Positions 7,721 to 15,819 of a DNA stretch of 20,638 nucleotides are shown here, in pieces. Positions within the stretch are counted from its first letter, which is position 1. Every line of letters begins with the position of its first letter. Made by a program: the position numbers and the translations under genes. Source of the stretch: JAIBAI01 sp044238875 (lineage in GTDB: Bacteria > Bacteroidota > Bacteroidia > M30B66). A model generated the notes under the pieces. That model did not search any database. It was not told where the DNA came from and saw only the letters and a program-made list of their open reading frames with translations. The stretch lies in contig JBIICM010000021.1 in NCBI GenBank assembly GCA_044238875.1, forward strand, positions 1 to 20,638. Direction: 5' to 3'.

Positions 7721-10240
7721 TTAGAATCTGTAAGAGATAACAAGGTTATAGATGGCGCCAAGATTGTAAACCAGCTTTTGCGGAAACTTATTGATATTAT
7801 CAGGATCGTAACGAAGCTGCTCAAATGCAGACACAACAAACTGTTGGTTATTGAAGGCATTGTTTACGTTAAGGCTTACATTCAGTATATTACTGCCAAA
7901 TCTGAATGATTTCCCAAGGGATAAATCAACAGTAACTGCCGGATCAAATTTTTCCTGTGTGAGCATCTGATCCCATTGAGGGTCAGAAACAACAAACTTT
8001 TTAATGGCATCAGCACTTCGCCTGTCAGGATTGGGTTCGGCATAAATGTCATCGAAATAATTCACATATATCCCGCCCCACCAACCTTTACGGCCGCTGT
8101 AGCGAACGCCAAGGTTTACTGCTGTTTGGGGCATCCCCCCTACCCTGTAGTTTTTTAAATAAATCACCCTGTTTTCAGCAAGCAGCTGAGCAGAGTTGTC
8201 TCTGACGATAGTGGCTGTTGGCCTTGAATTGTAAACGTAAATACCGCGTGAAGCCACCAGTTGAACGGTAAACGGTCCGTAAACACTATGTTCTGCAGCA
8301 AATTCAAGACCCTGATTTAGCTGCCCCAAACCTGTCATTGTATAGTTGACAAGGTTTCTGAATTCATCATGGTAAAAATTACGGTACCAAACCTGATTGC
8401 TGAATTCAGTATGGAACCAGCTGATGCGCAATTTGAAACGCGGGTATCTTATCTGGTAATTCAGGTCGTAGGATGCCACCGTTTCACTTTTTAAACCGGG
8501 TACCAGATCCGGCCTTGTTCGTGGTGAAAGAAAAGCATCTCTCGACAGGGGCGCACGGTTATAATAGGCCATGTTCGCATAAAGATAATGTCGGCCGTTT
8601 ATTTTCCAAGTAAAACCAGCCTTTGCTCCTCCGTTAGTATAATTTTGTTTATCAGCATTACCGAATGAAGTGGCAGGAAATCTACCGTTTAACATATTAC
8701 CCTCCCGCCAGAAGCTGGTGTTTGAGAGATTGGCGGAAAGGTAGGCTTCCCATGATTTTGTAGTATATTCAAACTGGGCAAAGCCCATATACTGATGCTG
8801 ATGAATGTTGTAATCAAAACCAAACCTATCACCCTTATAAATCACGTTATTCGGATTGTTCAGGTCATTCTCTGCCGCATTCGGATCAGCAAAATCGCGC
8901 TCTGCAAACTGATCTACATCAAGCCAGAAATCGCCGCCCAGTAAGTCGTTCATTACCTTGTAGTTGCGACTTCTGTAAAAGAGCCCATTCATGCCTGCCG
9001 AAACCTTCATTCGCTCATTCAAAGATCTGGATCCCAGCAACGTAAGGCCACCCTGCCGGCGATCGATAACGGATTCCTCGAGCACATATTTTGACCTGTT
9101 ACCAGTCAGTACCTGACCAGACTGACCATCGGGATTACTGACCTGATAAAGGTTTTTTGAGTTGGCGAAATAAAACTGATCCCAGTTTAGCTGTCGTGTG
9201 TTTACATCGGTTTGCCAGTTATTGGTGAAGGATGCTGCAAGACCAGGGTCGGTTTCAGTGTAATAGCTGGGCAGATAACGGTAATAGTCAGGCCGGGGAT
9301 CGGCTGCTTCATACCAGTTCAGATTAGTATAGCCGTTGCGACCAAAAGAGTAGTACAGAGAGGCTGTAACTTTCGTTTTCTCATCGGGCTTAAAGATATG
9401 ACTCAGAATAAAAGCCGGCATGTGGTTGGTACTCACCCTTGCATTTCGTTTTTTGCCGTTCTGGTATCCCCAGTTGGGGTTATAAAAATTTGATCCTGCC
9501 AGGTCATAGGCCTCCTGCGTCGCAAATCCCTGACGCCCCTGGGTGATTGGGGCTCCAAATGCAATCAGGTTTAGACTATGGCGGCTATTAAACTTCTTTT
9601 CAGCCGCCGCGAAGTAACTCCAGGCATCGAAAAAAGTACCTTCCACAAAACCTTCTTCCGCCCATCTTCTTGAGCCTGAAACGGTGAAGGCCCAACCTTT
9701 TTCATTGTAGCCTGTTGAATGGGTAAACATAAGGCGGTGCCTGAAAATACGGTTTGAGCTGGCATAAGAAATGGATGATCCGGGACGCATATTGCCGGCG
9801 CGGGCTTCTATGTGAGAGTATCCGCCGACACCTGAAAAGGTGTAGCGACTTTCCTGCAAGTAGGGCCGCATCTCCTGAAAACGGGTTACATCATTCAAAC
9901 CGCCCCAGTTGGCGAAGGTAGCCAGCCCGGTTTCCACATCATTCAGTCTTACACCATTGATCAGCACATCAAAATTTTCGGTACTGTATCCCCTTATTCT
10001 GAATCTTGCTGTTCCAAAGTGGAAACCGGCAGTATTTGCATACAAATCACGTGATGACTGAAGTAAGCCCGACACATCCTGACCCCCACGGTCTGAATCA
10101 GCGTCATCTCCGCTCACACTGAATAAAGGAATACGGTTGATGTTACTTGAATCAGGTTTCAACAACGTGTCCTGCTGAGAGATGGCCTGACCTGAAAATA
10201 CCACCAAAACCGGTAAGGCAAGAAATTTTATGAACCTCAC
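7721..10240 (-). CDS. TonB-dependent outer-membrane receptor
   Basis: This 839-residue protein starts at GTG (complement of 10238-10240) with a signal peptide (ALPVLVVFSGQAISQ). Residues ~40-150 form a plug domain (FRIRGYSTENFDVLINGVRL). The rest has the aromatic, alternating-strand character of a 22-strand barrel and ends with terminal Phe (NLVISYRF), the outer-membrane insertion signal. It lacks the carboxypeptidase-regulatory-like N-terminal domain found in SusC proteins, so it is not a typical polysaccharide importer. It is the first gene of the operon with the DUF5689 lipoprotein and the OB-fold T9SS protein, and is divergent from a secreted endonuclease/exonuclease/phosphatase. An inverted repeat overlapping a -7-like box lies just upstream. 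Substrate specificity cannot be read from the sequence; the neighbours suggest a phosphodiester cleavage product. Confidence 0.93.
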   Translation of the reverse strand: MRFIKFLALPVLVVFSGQAISQQDTLLKPDSSNINRIPLFSVSGDDADSDRGGQDVSGLLQSSRDLYANTAGFHFGTARFRIRGYSTENFDVLINGVRLNDVETGLATFANWGGLNDVTRFQEMRPYLQESRYTFSGVGGYSHIEARAGNMRPGSSISYASSNRIFRHRLMFTHSTGYNEKGWAFTVSGSRRWAEEGFVEGTFFDAWSYFAAAEKKFNSRHSLNLIAFGAPITQGRQGFATQEAYDLAGSNFYNPNWGYQNGKKRNARVSTNHMPAFILSHIFKPDEKTKVTASLYYSFGRNGYTNLNWYEAADPRPDYYRYLPSYYTETDPGLAASFTNNWQTDVNTRQLNWDQFYFANSKNLYQVSNPDGQSGQVLTGNRSKYVLEESVIDRRQGGLTLLGSRSLNERMKVSAGMNGLFYRSRNYKVMNDLLGGDFWLDVDQFAERDFADPNAAENDLNNPNNVIYKGDRFGFDYNIHQHQYMGFAQFEYTTKSWEAYLSANLSNTSFWREGNMLNGRFPATSFGNADKQNYTNGGAKAGFTWKINGRHYLYANMAYYNRAPLSRDAFLSPRTRPDLVPGLKSETVASYDLNYQIRYPRFKLRISWFHTEFSNQVWYRNFYHDEFRNLVNYTMTGLGQLNQGLEFAAEHSVYGPFTVQLVASRGIYVYNSRPTATIVRDNSAQLLAENRVIYLKNYRVGGMPQTAVNLGVRYSGRKGWWGGIYVNYFDDIYAEPNPDRRSADAIKKFVVSDPQWDQMLTQEKFDPAVTVDLSLGKSFRFGSNILNVSLNVNNAFNNQQFVVSAFEQLRYDPDNINKFPQKLVYNLGAIYNLVISYRF

Positions 10241-10253
10241 AAAAACAATTTTC

Positions 10254-10284
10254 GGGCTGTAAATATAGGATTATGGGACAGCCC
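10254..10284. promoter_or_regulatory. Inverted repeat overlapping the receptor-operon promoter
   Basis: GGGCTGT (10254-10260) and ACAGCCC (10278-10284) are a perfect 7-bp inverted repeat with a 17-base spacer. On the minus strand the spacer holds TATATTTA (complement of 10260-10267), one base from the -7 consensus TAnnTTTG, about 20 bases upstream of the receptor start. An operator controlling the receptor operon, and perhaps the divergent gene, is a reasonable reading. It is inferred from layout only. Confidence 0.4.
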
Positions 10285-10394
10285 TCCTGCAAGAATACAA
10301 TTTTTAAGCATTCATTTAACACGGGCTTAACATAAAAAATCGGGCAGCAATTTTAATATATGTATTTTTCGCAACGTTGAAAGAAAGGATAATC

Positions 10395-11444
10395 ATGAAC
10401 CCAATAAACAAACTGATGATAGGCTTACTGCTTATTTCATTAAGCGGACTGTTAAATGCACAGGATAAATCAAAGAAATACGAGGTGGCATGCATCGGGT
10501 TCTATAATGTGGAGAATTTGTATGACACCGAAAATGACCCGGCTGTAAACGATGAGGAATTTCTTCCTGAAGGCGGCAACCGGTGGACAAATGAGCGTTA
10601 TCGGGAAAAACTCACACATATGAGTCAGGTTATAAATCAGCTGGGAACAGATGCCAGTGCAGACGGTGCATTGCTGATTGGTCTGGCAGAAATAGAGAAC
10701 CGCAGGGTGGTTGAAGACCTGATTGCGCAGCCCGGACTGAAGGAAAAGAATTTCGGGATCGTTCATTATGACGGACCCGACCGGAGGGGTGTGGATGTTG
10801 GGCTGATTTACCGTAAGAATTTCTTTACTGTGGAATCATCGCGCAGCATCAGACTTACAAACCCTGCTGACACGAGTTTCAGAACACGTGACCAGTTGCT
10901 GGTAACCGGTAAACTGGGGGGAGAAAGAATACATGTTATGGTTGCCCACTGGCCATCAAGAAGGGGTGGAGAAAAGGCCAGTGCCCCTTTACGCATGCTC
11001 GCCGCTCAGGCCGGACGGCGCATTATTGACTCAATACTAACGGCAGAACCTCAGGCCAAGATCGTTTATATGGGCGATCTGAACGATGATCCGGTGAACA
11101 AAAGTATTACTGTCGGTTTGCGCGCCAGGGGATCAAAAGACAAGTTAAAACCCAGAGAAATGTTCAATACAATGTATGGTTTTTATAAGGATGGCATCGG
11201 CACGCTGGCTTATCAGGATGCCTGGAACCTTTTTGACCAGCTGATCATCACCCAGGGATTTTTGCACGAAAACGAGGGGTTTACCTTTAGCAAATCAAGA
11301 ATTTTCAACAAACCCTTTGTGAGACAGCAGGATGGTAATTTTGACGGATATCCCTGGAGAACCTTTGTTGGTGGCCGATATGACGGAGGTTACAGTGACC
11401 ATTTTGCTGTTTATCTGATCCTGATGCGACCGTTGAAACCCTGA
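10395..11444 (+). CDS. Secreted endonuclease/exonuclease/phosphatase-family protein
   Basis: This 349-residue protein has a signal peptide (MIGLLLISLSGLLNAQ) and one EEP catalytic domain, the DNase I/synaptojanin fold that hydrolyses phosphodiester or phosphomonoester bonds with Mg2+. The expected motifs appear in order: FYNVENLYDT (Asn38), LAEIENR (Glu99/Glu101), HWPSRRGG (His185), MGDLNDDP (Asp228, Asn230) and YSDHFAV (Asp335-His336). All core residues are intact. I chose the ATG at 10395 over a TTG at 10377 because it begins the signal peptide directly and follows an AAAGGAT ribosome-binding site. It is divergent from the TonB receptor operon and its stop lies one base from the stop of the convergent HKD protein. 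The substrate may be DNA, RNA or a phospholipid/phosphodiester; nucleic acid is an inference. Confidence 0.9.
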   Translation: MNPINKLMIGLLLISLSGLLNAQDKSKKYEVACIGFYNVENLYDTENDPAVNDEEFLPEGGNRWTNERYREKLTHMSQVINQLGTDASADGALLIGLAEIENRRVVEDLIAQPGLKEKNFGIVHYDGPDRRGVDVGLIYRKNFFTVESSRSIRLTNPADTSFRTRDQLLVTGKLGGERIHVMVAHWPSRRGGEKASAPLRMLAAQAGRRIIDSILTAEPQAKIVYMGDLNDDPVNKSITVGLRARGSKDKLKPREMFNTMYGFYKDGIGTLAYQDAWNLFDQLIITQGFLHENEGFTFSKSRIFNKPFVRQQDGNFDGYPWRTFVGGRYDGGYSDHFAVYLILMRPLKP

Positions 11445-11445
11445 T

Positions 11446-13134
11446 TCAGGGGCTCACCACAATCCTGAAAACAGCCTTTTTTGTCTGCGTATCTGCCACC
11501 AGAAAATAAACGCCATCGGCTATACCCTCCAAGGGGAACTCAACTGGCTGAAGGGTGGCTGCTTGCTGTTTTGTTTTAATCACACGACCGTTCAGGTCAG
11601 TGAGGCGCAATGAAACAACAGTTGAGGCTGTTTCAGGAACCAAAATAAAAAGTTGTGCTCCTGCAGGGTTAGGAAAAACCTGCCAGTTACTTTCGGGCAT
11701 GCTGCCTTTACTGATGCTTACATTTCTGCCTGTATATCGCTTGAACATCCATGAGAAAGCCTGATAAAACTGGTTAACAATATCAGCATCATGAACGATC
11801 AGGGTGTTCTCATCATTTCTTAATTCGGCATTGTTACTCCAGTTGTGCGATCCGGTTAACAGCTGCGGATCTGAACCGGAGGCCGTGGCATCAGCCAATA
11901 CGAATTTATGGTGCATGATACCACTAAATCCATTGTTGCTGGTCATCCTGTCGAACCATAAGGCGTCTTTCAGCTGACGCCAGATCTGTGGAGCCGGCTG
12001 ACTGGCAGCAGAATCTTCAGTAATGCCGTAAACCTCTGTAACTCCCTGAATGATACGGGTTGAAATCGCATTGGCGATGTCATTACGGGTAATGATCATT
12101 GAAGCAAAGGCCAGATCTGCATTGGCTGAGTTGATTACCCCGATAATCTGTGCGTTGGTGCCGTCAGACGGACTAAAATAGGCTCTGACACGGCGTCCGC
12201 CGATATTAAACTCATGAGGGGTATTATCCGTCTTCTCCGGACCAAATTTCGAATTGGCTGCGTTTGGCTGAGCCCCAGAAGATCCGAACATTTCTTCAAA
12301 CTCAATTTTGTATGCCCTTGCCAGTGCCTGATCACGAAGGATGATCACATTGTTTTCATCCGGCCCGTTGAGCTGATCAACCGACCAATTGGTTGAACCC
12401 GTCCATACCAGCGCACGGTCAGGATCTTCTGCATCGGCATCAATCACCACAAATTTATTGTGCATAATGCCGTATGCAAAACCTGTTTTACTTTCAATTT
12501 TACCGATCTGCGCCGAAACATTGGGCATGAGCGTGTTTGATGATTCGCTGTCGTAAACAATTCTCACCTGTACACCACGTGCATGGGCATTGTTCAAGGC
12601 TGCGGCAATATTTGAAAGGCTGTTTGAGGCGGAAGCATTGTATATGGCAATATCAATCGTTTCTTTTGCCCTGTTCAGGTATGCAATCAGCGTATCATCC
12701 ACCAACCTGTTAAGGTATCTGGCCGGGGTTTGGGTGGCTACCGCTTTATCCACTTCATGGTTGAAATAAACCAATACTTCTCCTGATGACATAGATTGGG
12801 TTGAAAAAAGGGTGGGCACTGTGCTGAAGGTATCTCTTCCGCCTACTGCAAAAAATTGAACCCTGTAAAACCGAGCCGGCTCACCCTCACCGAATACCCA
12901 CCTGAAATTCTTTTGCCCCTCGCCCAGCATTGTTTTTCCCGCATGGGGCGCATGGTTGGCCGACCAGGTGACCCAGGCCTCATCAGCCGCTTGGGTTAGT
13001 TCCCACGAAAGAGTAAAGCCTTCTGTATTTATATTTTCAACGGCAACCGGCGCTGAAAGCGATAGTTTTTGTGCAATGGCGCTATTGTTCGATAGCATGA
13101 TAGCCAACAACAGCAGGAGCAGTTTGAATTTCAT
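11446..13134 (-). CDS. Secreted phospholipase-D-like (two HKD motifs) T9SS protein
   Basis: This 562-residue protein starts at the ATG complementary to 13132-13134, where the signal peptide begins (MKFKLLLLLLAIMLSNNSAI). An in-frame ATG 36 bases upstream only adds residues before the signal. After a fibronectin-like segment (residues ~25-115) come two PLD domains with complete HKD motifs, His225-Lys227-Asp232 (HNKFVVID) and His408-Lys410-Asp415 (HHKFVLAD). Each is followed by a GSTNWS/GSHNWSNN segment. Residues ~480-562 are a T9SS type A sorting domain (NWQVFPNPAG, GVYFLVADT). The family cleaves phosphodiester bonds through a phosphohistidine; members include nucleases and phospholipases. It is tail-to-tail with the secreted EEP protein. 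No in-window evidence separates DNA from lipid as substrate. Confidence 0.9.
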   Translation of the reverse strand: MKFKLLLLLLAIMLSNNSAIAQKLSLSAPVAVENINTEGFTLSWELTQAADEAWVTWSANHAPHAGKTMLGEGQKNFRWVFGEGEPARFYRVQFFAVGGRDTFSTVPTLFSTQSMSSGEVLVYFNHEVDKAVATQTPARYLNRLVDDTLIAYLNRAKETIDIAIYNASASNSLSNIAAALNNAHARGVQVRIVYDSESSNTLMPNVSAQIGKIESKTGFAYGIMHNKFVVIDADAEDPDRALVWTGSTNWSVDQLNGPDENNVIILRDQALARAYKIEFEEMFGSSGAQPNAANSKFGPEKTDNTPHEFNIGGRRVRAYFSPSDGTNAQIIGVINSANADLAFASMIITRNDIANAISTRIIQGVTEVYGITEDSAASQPAPQIWRQLKDALWFDRMTSNNGFSGIMHHKFVLADATASGSDPQLLTGSHNWSNNAELRNDENTLIVHDADIVNQFYQAFSWMFKRYTGRNVSISKGSMPESNWQVFPNPAGAQLFILVPETASTVVSLRLTDLNGRVIKTKQQAATLQPVEFPLEGIADGVYFLVADTQTKKAVFRIVVSP

Positions 13135-13140
13135 CGTGGC

Positions 13141-13148
13141 CAAATATA
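13141..13148 (-). promoter_or_regulatory. -7 promoter box of the HKD protein gene
   Basis: TATATTTG on the minus strand (complement of 13141-13148) is an exact TAnnTTTG match and ends six bases before the ATG. No clear -33 TTG lies at the normal distance. If used, transcription would begin at or near the start codon, giving a leaderless mRNA. Confidence 0.35.
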
Positions 13149-13249
13149 GTAAGCCTTTATCCGGTACCATTAAATTCTATGAGGATTTAAAGAAAGATAA
13201 ACAATTTCTTTAACCGGAAGTTCTCACCCGGATGAAGTTAGCCTGGCAA

Positions 13250-13678
13250 TTAGTAGCTGCTCTCAATAAACAGTTCAGGGTTATAACTTAGTTTGATGTT
13301 ATAATAGTTAAAGTCTGTATCGCTGGGGTTTTCTGCTTCGATGAGGTCAATCACGGCATCTTTAATGGGAATTGGTTCAAAAAACAGACTGAACACACAC
13401 CAGTCGGCGGTGGAAGAGAAATGATGATGTGCTGGATAGATGGGTATGTTTTTCGCATCGGTAAGGCGGTACCGTTTCTCGGATCCTTTTACCTGAATAA
13501 AGGTTTCAGGGGCAATGCGAATCCACCCTCCCCGTATATAGAGCCAGGGCGCCACATAACCAAAATCGATACGGGTATAGTTTTCGCCAAGCAATACCCG
13601 GAATATTTTCGGATTCATTTTGGTTTGATTTCCAGCATCAAATGAAGCCAGATAAGTTTTGGGAGCCTTTTTAATCAT
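13250..13678 (-). CDS. Small beta-sandwich-like protein coupled to a WYL regulator
   Basis: This 142-residue protein has no signal peptide. The central pattern (PWLYIRGGWIRIAPETFIQV, then YRLTDAKNIPIYPAHH and FSLFFEPIPIKDAVIDLIEA) resembles a strand-rich domain I associate with Bacteroidota proteins. In that domain a "W-I-x-I-x-E-T-Y" segment is followed by a "FEPLP...DFIE" segment, often as an N-terminal accessory of secreted thioredoxin-like or lipoprotein families. Here it stands alone and lacks an export signal. Its ATG overlaps the TGA of the WYL regulator (ATGA at 13675-13678), so the two are translationally coupled. Biochemical function is unknown. Confidence 0.7.
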   Translation of the reverse strand: MIKKAPKTYLASFDAGNQTKMNPKIFRVLLGENYTRIDFGYVAPWLYIRGGWIRIAPETFIQVKGSEKRYRLTDAKNIPIYPAHHHFSSTADWCVFSLFFEPIPIKDAVIDLIEAENPSDTDFNYYNIKLSYNPELFIESSY

Positions 13679-14661
13679 GTGGTAAGTTTCTGTGTGAATT
13701 TAATGAACCATTTAGGATAGACAATTTCAACATGCCTGCCCTGTGAAAGAAAATAACGGGCCAGTTCAATGGAAGGGATCAACTCAAAGGTAATGTTGGA
13801 GGTGCCATGGTTTTCCTTTTTTATCTTCTGACTTTCATGCAACGGATACGCCTGAAAATAATGCGTGCCCAGCTGGCTGACATGAATCTTAATTTTCTCC
13901 TTTCTTTTAAGGGGTATCGGAAACACCCCGTACACATCATTCAGATACCCTTTTGTTACAACTTCATCTGTGATAATGAATTTTTTGCTGATCAATATGG
14001 GTTCTGATATGCGGTCAAGCCCAAACGTTCTTACCTCATCATGCGACTCAGAATATCCGATCACATACCAGTGGTTATCAAATTCCTTGATCAGAAATGG
14101 GTGAAGCAGGATATGATTGAACTTCCTTTTTTTATAAGAAAAATGAATAAACGAAACCGCATATTGATCTTTGCAGGCCTTATAAAGCAGGTCAAAATGT
14201 TCGAATCCCCTTGAAACCGGGGGCAACATAGTTTGCAAAACAGGTGGCTGCTTCGTCAGGGTATTTTCCCCTTCAAGGGTGGCCGAAAATAGTTTCTCTA
14301 CGGCATGATTAAATTTATCACTAATGCGGGAACCACCAATTGAACGGATGATTTCCAGCGCTTCACCAATCGCATCAAGCTCTTCCCTCCGAAGCGAGAC
14401 CCCCTGAATGGAATAGTTGGGATCATCATAATAATATCCCTTTTCTAACCTGGAATAGCGAATGGGAGCACTGAACCCTTCTGGAGGGGGCAAACGCATA
14501 TTTGCCAGATCTTTCTGAATGGTCTCCGGTGAGGGCATGAAATCAAGTTGCTCGAAGCAGGACCCGATGATGGCTTCCATGTCGGGAAATTTGCGTCTGG
14601 TATTGCGCAGCAGACTGTCGATTACCTTGTAACGCCCGAAGGCACTTTTGCTATGATTCAC
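13675..14661 (-). CDS. WYL-domain transcriptional regulator
   Basis: This ~328-residue protein starts at GTG (complement of 14659-14661). The start matches the family opening (NHSKSAFGRYKVIDSLLRNT); a longer reading from a TTG at 14745 would add 28 unlikely residues across the promoter region. Residues ~1-75 form a winged HTH (PETIQKDLANMRLP, the recognition-helix area). Residues ~155-230 form the WYL domain (HFSYKKRKFNHILLHPFLIK, DNHWYVIGYSES, EVRTFGLDRI), where WYVIGY is the hallmark motif. The last ~90 residues form the WCX extension. WYL domains bind small ligands or nucleic-acid fragments and switch repression. The gene is divergent from a UVR-motif protein, with an inverted repeat in the shared spacer, and coupled to the downstream small protein. 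Confidence 0.87.
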   Translation of the reverse strand: MNHSKSAFGRYKVIDSLLRNTRRKFPDMEAIIGSCFEQLDFMPSPETIQKDLANMRLPPPEGFSAPIRYSRLEKGYYYDDPNYSIQGVSLRREELDAIGEALEIIRSIGGSRISDKFNHAVEKLFSATLEGENTLTKQPPVLQTMLPPVSRGFEHFDLLYKACKDQYAVSFIHFSYKKRKFNHILLHPFLIKEFDNHWYVIGYSESHDEVRTFGLDRISEPILISKKFIITDEVVTKGYLNDVYGVFPIPLKRKEKIKIHVSQLGTHYFQAYPLHESQKIKKENHGTSNITFELIPSIELARYFLSQGRHVEIVYPKWFIKFTQKLTT

Positions 14662-14697
14662 GAAATTTTTTTCAGGAAAATTATAAAAAATTTCTTT

Positions 14698-14714
14698 CCG
14701 TATACATAATACGG
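14698..14714. promoter_or_regulatory. Inverted repeat upstream of the WYL regulator
   Basis: CCGTAT (14698-14703) and ATACGG (14709-14714) form a perfect 6-bp inverted repeat with a 5-base spacer. It lies 37 bases upstream of the GTG start, in the AT-rich spacer shared with the divergent UVR gene. A candidate WYL operator, by position and symmetry only. Confidence 0.35.
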
Positions 14715-14767
14715 TTTTATGTTTGCTCTTTGTACCCTCAAACAAACTGTAAACAATAATCTATATA

Positions 14768-14992
14768 ATGGACGCAAACGAGCTTAAAGCCAAAATTGAT
14801 GAAGCTGAATTAAAGCTGATAAAGATTCAGCAGGAGAAAAATAAAGCCATAGAAAAGCAGCGGTATAATTGGGCCGCAAAATTGCGGGATCAGGAAAAAG
14901 ACCTAATTGAATACCTGGAGATTATGCAAAATAAGCTATCGAAGGCCACTGAAGATGTTGCCCCGCCAAATACAGATAAACAGCCTGATTAA
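14768..14992 (+). CDS. UVR-motif mini-protein
   Basis: This 74-residue, highly charged helical protein has the UvrB/UvrC (UVR) motif pattern: KNKAIEKQRYNWAAKLRDQE, that is a hydrophobic-charged helix, then AA-x-LRDxE. The UVR motif mediates protein-protein contact in UvrB-UvrC and also occurs in ClpC partners such as McsA. Here the motif occupies nearly the whole protein, so it probably acts as an adaptor or coiled-coil dimer. The tail (EDVAPPNTDKQPD) is disordered. It is divergent from the WYL regulator and 23 bases upstream of a same-strand unknown gene, so it is probably transcribed with it. Confidence 0.7.
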   Translation: MDANELKAKIDEAELKLIKIQQEKNKAIEKQRYNWAAKLRDQEKDLIEYLEIMQNKLSKATEDVAPPNTDKQPD

Positions 14993-15015
14993 AATTACCG
15001 CAACCACTTTAGCAA

Positions 15016-15612
15016 ATGGGGCAAAATTATTCAATGATAAATCCGGCGAAAATACTGCTGGATAACCTGCATGATCTTTACCAGCTTGAGCCCGATTATA
15101 AGAGCTGGAAGGCAGAGAAATTCGTAACCGGATCCTACAGAAATTATTTATTACAGCAGATACATGCTTCACTTGCAGCCTTGAAAATGGGAGCAGATTT
15201 ACAGGTTATTTTTCATGGAGATTTTATGTTAAACTATGAAATTGATACGGTGGGACTATTCAGCCGGACAGCCCTGTTACAAAAAGCAATGCCAGAACGG
15301 CGTGCCTTGTTATTTGAAATACGGAAACAAGATTGGCCATCTTTTTTCTCAAGAATTTTAAAATATTCACTAAAAATCCATGAGGTACTTTGTTTCAATA
15401 TGGGAGTTGCTGTAGCATCCGGACTTTATGGCTGTGCCGTAAATTATACCGAAGCCATCAATGAAGAAATCCTCGGGGTATCAAATGAAACCTATGATCT
15501 GCTGATTTACCTGCTGAATCCAAACCAGATCAAATTTACCCTTGCTGAAATGAACAGGTATTTCAACTACCCCCAGTTAAATATACAAAAGCTATATTGG
15601 GATGAATTTTGA
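15016..15612 (+). CDS. Uncharacterised 198-residue protein
   Basis: I do not recognise this family. The protein is 198 residues (192 if the ATG at 15034 is used), with no signal peptide or clear transmembrane segment and no catalytic motif I can name. It appears mostly helical with a few hydrophobic segments (LKIHEVLCFNMGVAVASGLY, YDLLIYLL), and ends NIQKLYWDEF. Codon use and coding quality look normal. It lies 23 bases after the UVR mini-protein gene in the same direction and is probably co-transcribed. After it the gene-dense region stops for about 1 kb. Confidence 0.7.
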   Translation: MGQNYSMINPAKILLDNLHDLYQLEPDYKSWKAEKFVTGSYRNYLLQQIHASLAALKMGADLQVIFHGDFMLNYEIDTVGLFSRTALLQKAMPERRALLFEIRKQDWPSFFSRILKYSLKIHEVLCFNMGVAVASGLYGCAVNYTEAINEEILGVSNETYDLLIYLLNPNQIKFTLAEMNRYFNYPQLNIQKLYWDEF

Positions 15613-15819
15613 GAGGGATAAAAACAATGGATATCTGGGCCAGTGAAATTGGATATTAGGGCAACTGAGCTTCTGCCATGAATTTTCATAATGGAACCGG
15701 AAATGAAAGCCTCAACTTTTGTCAGCTTCCTGCTCTTTTAGAGCCACAGAAACTGGCTTATGGCGTATATGGATTGTTACATTTCTTGCAAATTTAAAGG
15801 TAAAAACACCAGTCCGCTT

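Noticed and set aside
5034..10240. Receptor operon as a standard Sus-type polysaccharide utilisation locus
   Set aside because: The receptor lacks the SusC N-terminal domain, the lipoprotein shows no SusD features, and there are no carbohydrate-active enzymes or sugar-sensing regulators.
10377..10394. TTG start for the secreted EEP protein
   Set aside because: The ATG at 10395 directly begins the signal peptide and follows an AAAGGAT ribosome-binding site.
14662..14745. TTG start at 14745 for the WYL regulator
   Set aside because: The added 28 residues lie over AT-rich promoter DNA with an inverted repeat; the GTG at 14661 matches the family N-terminus.
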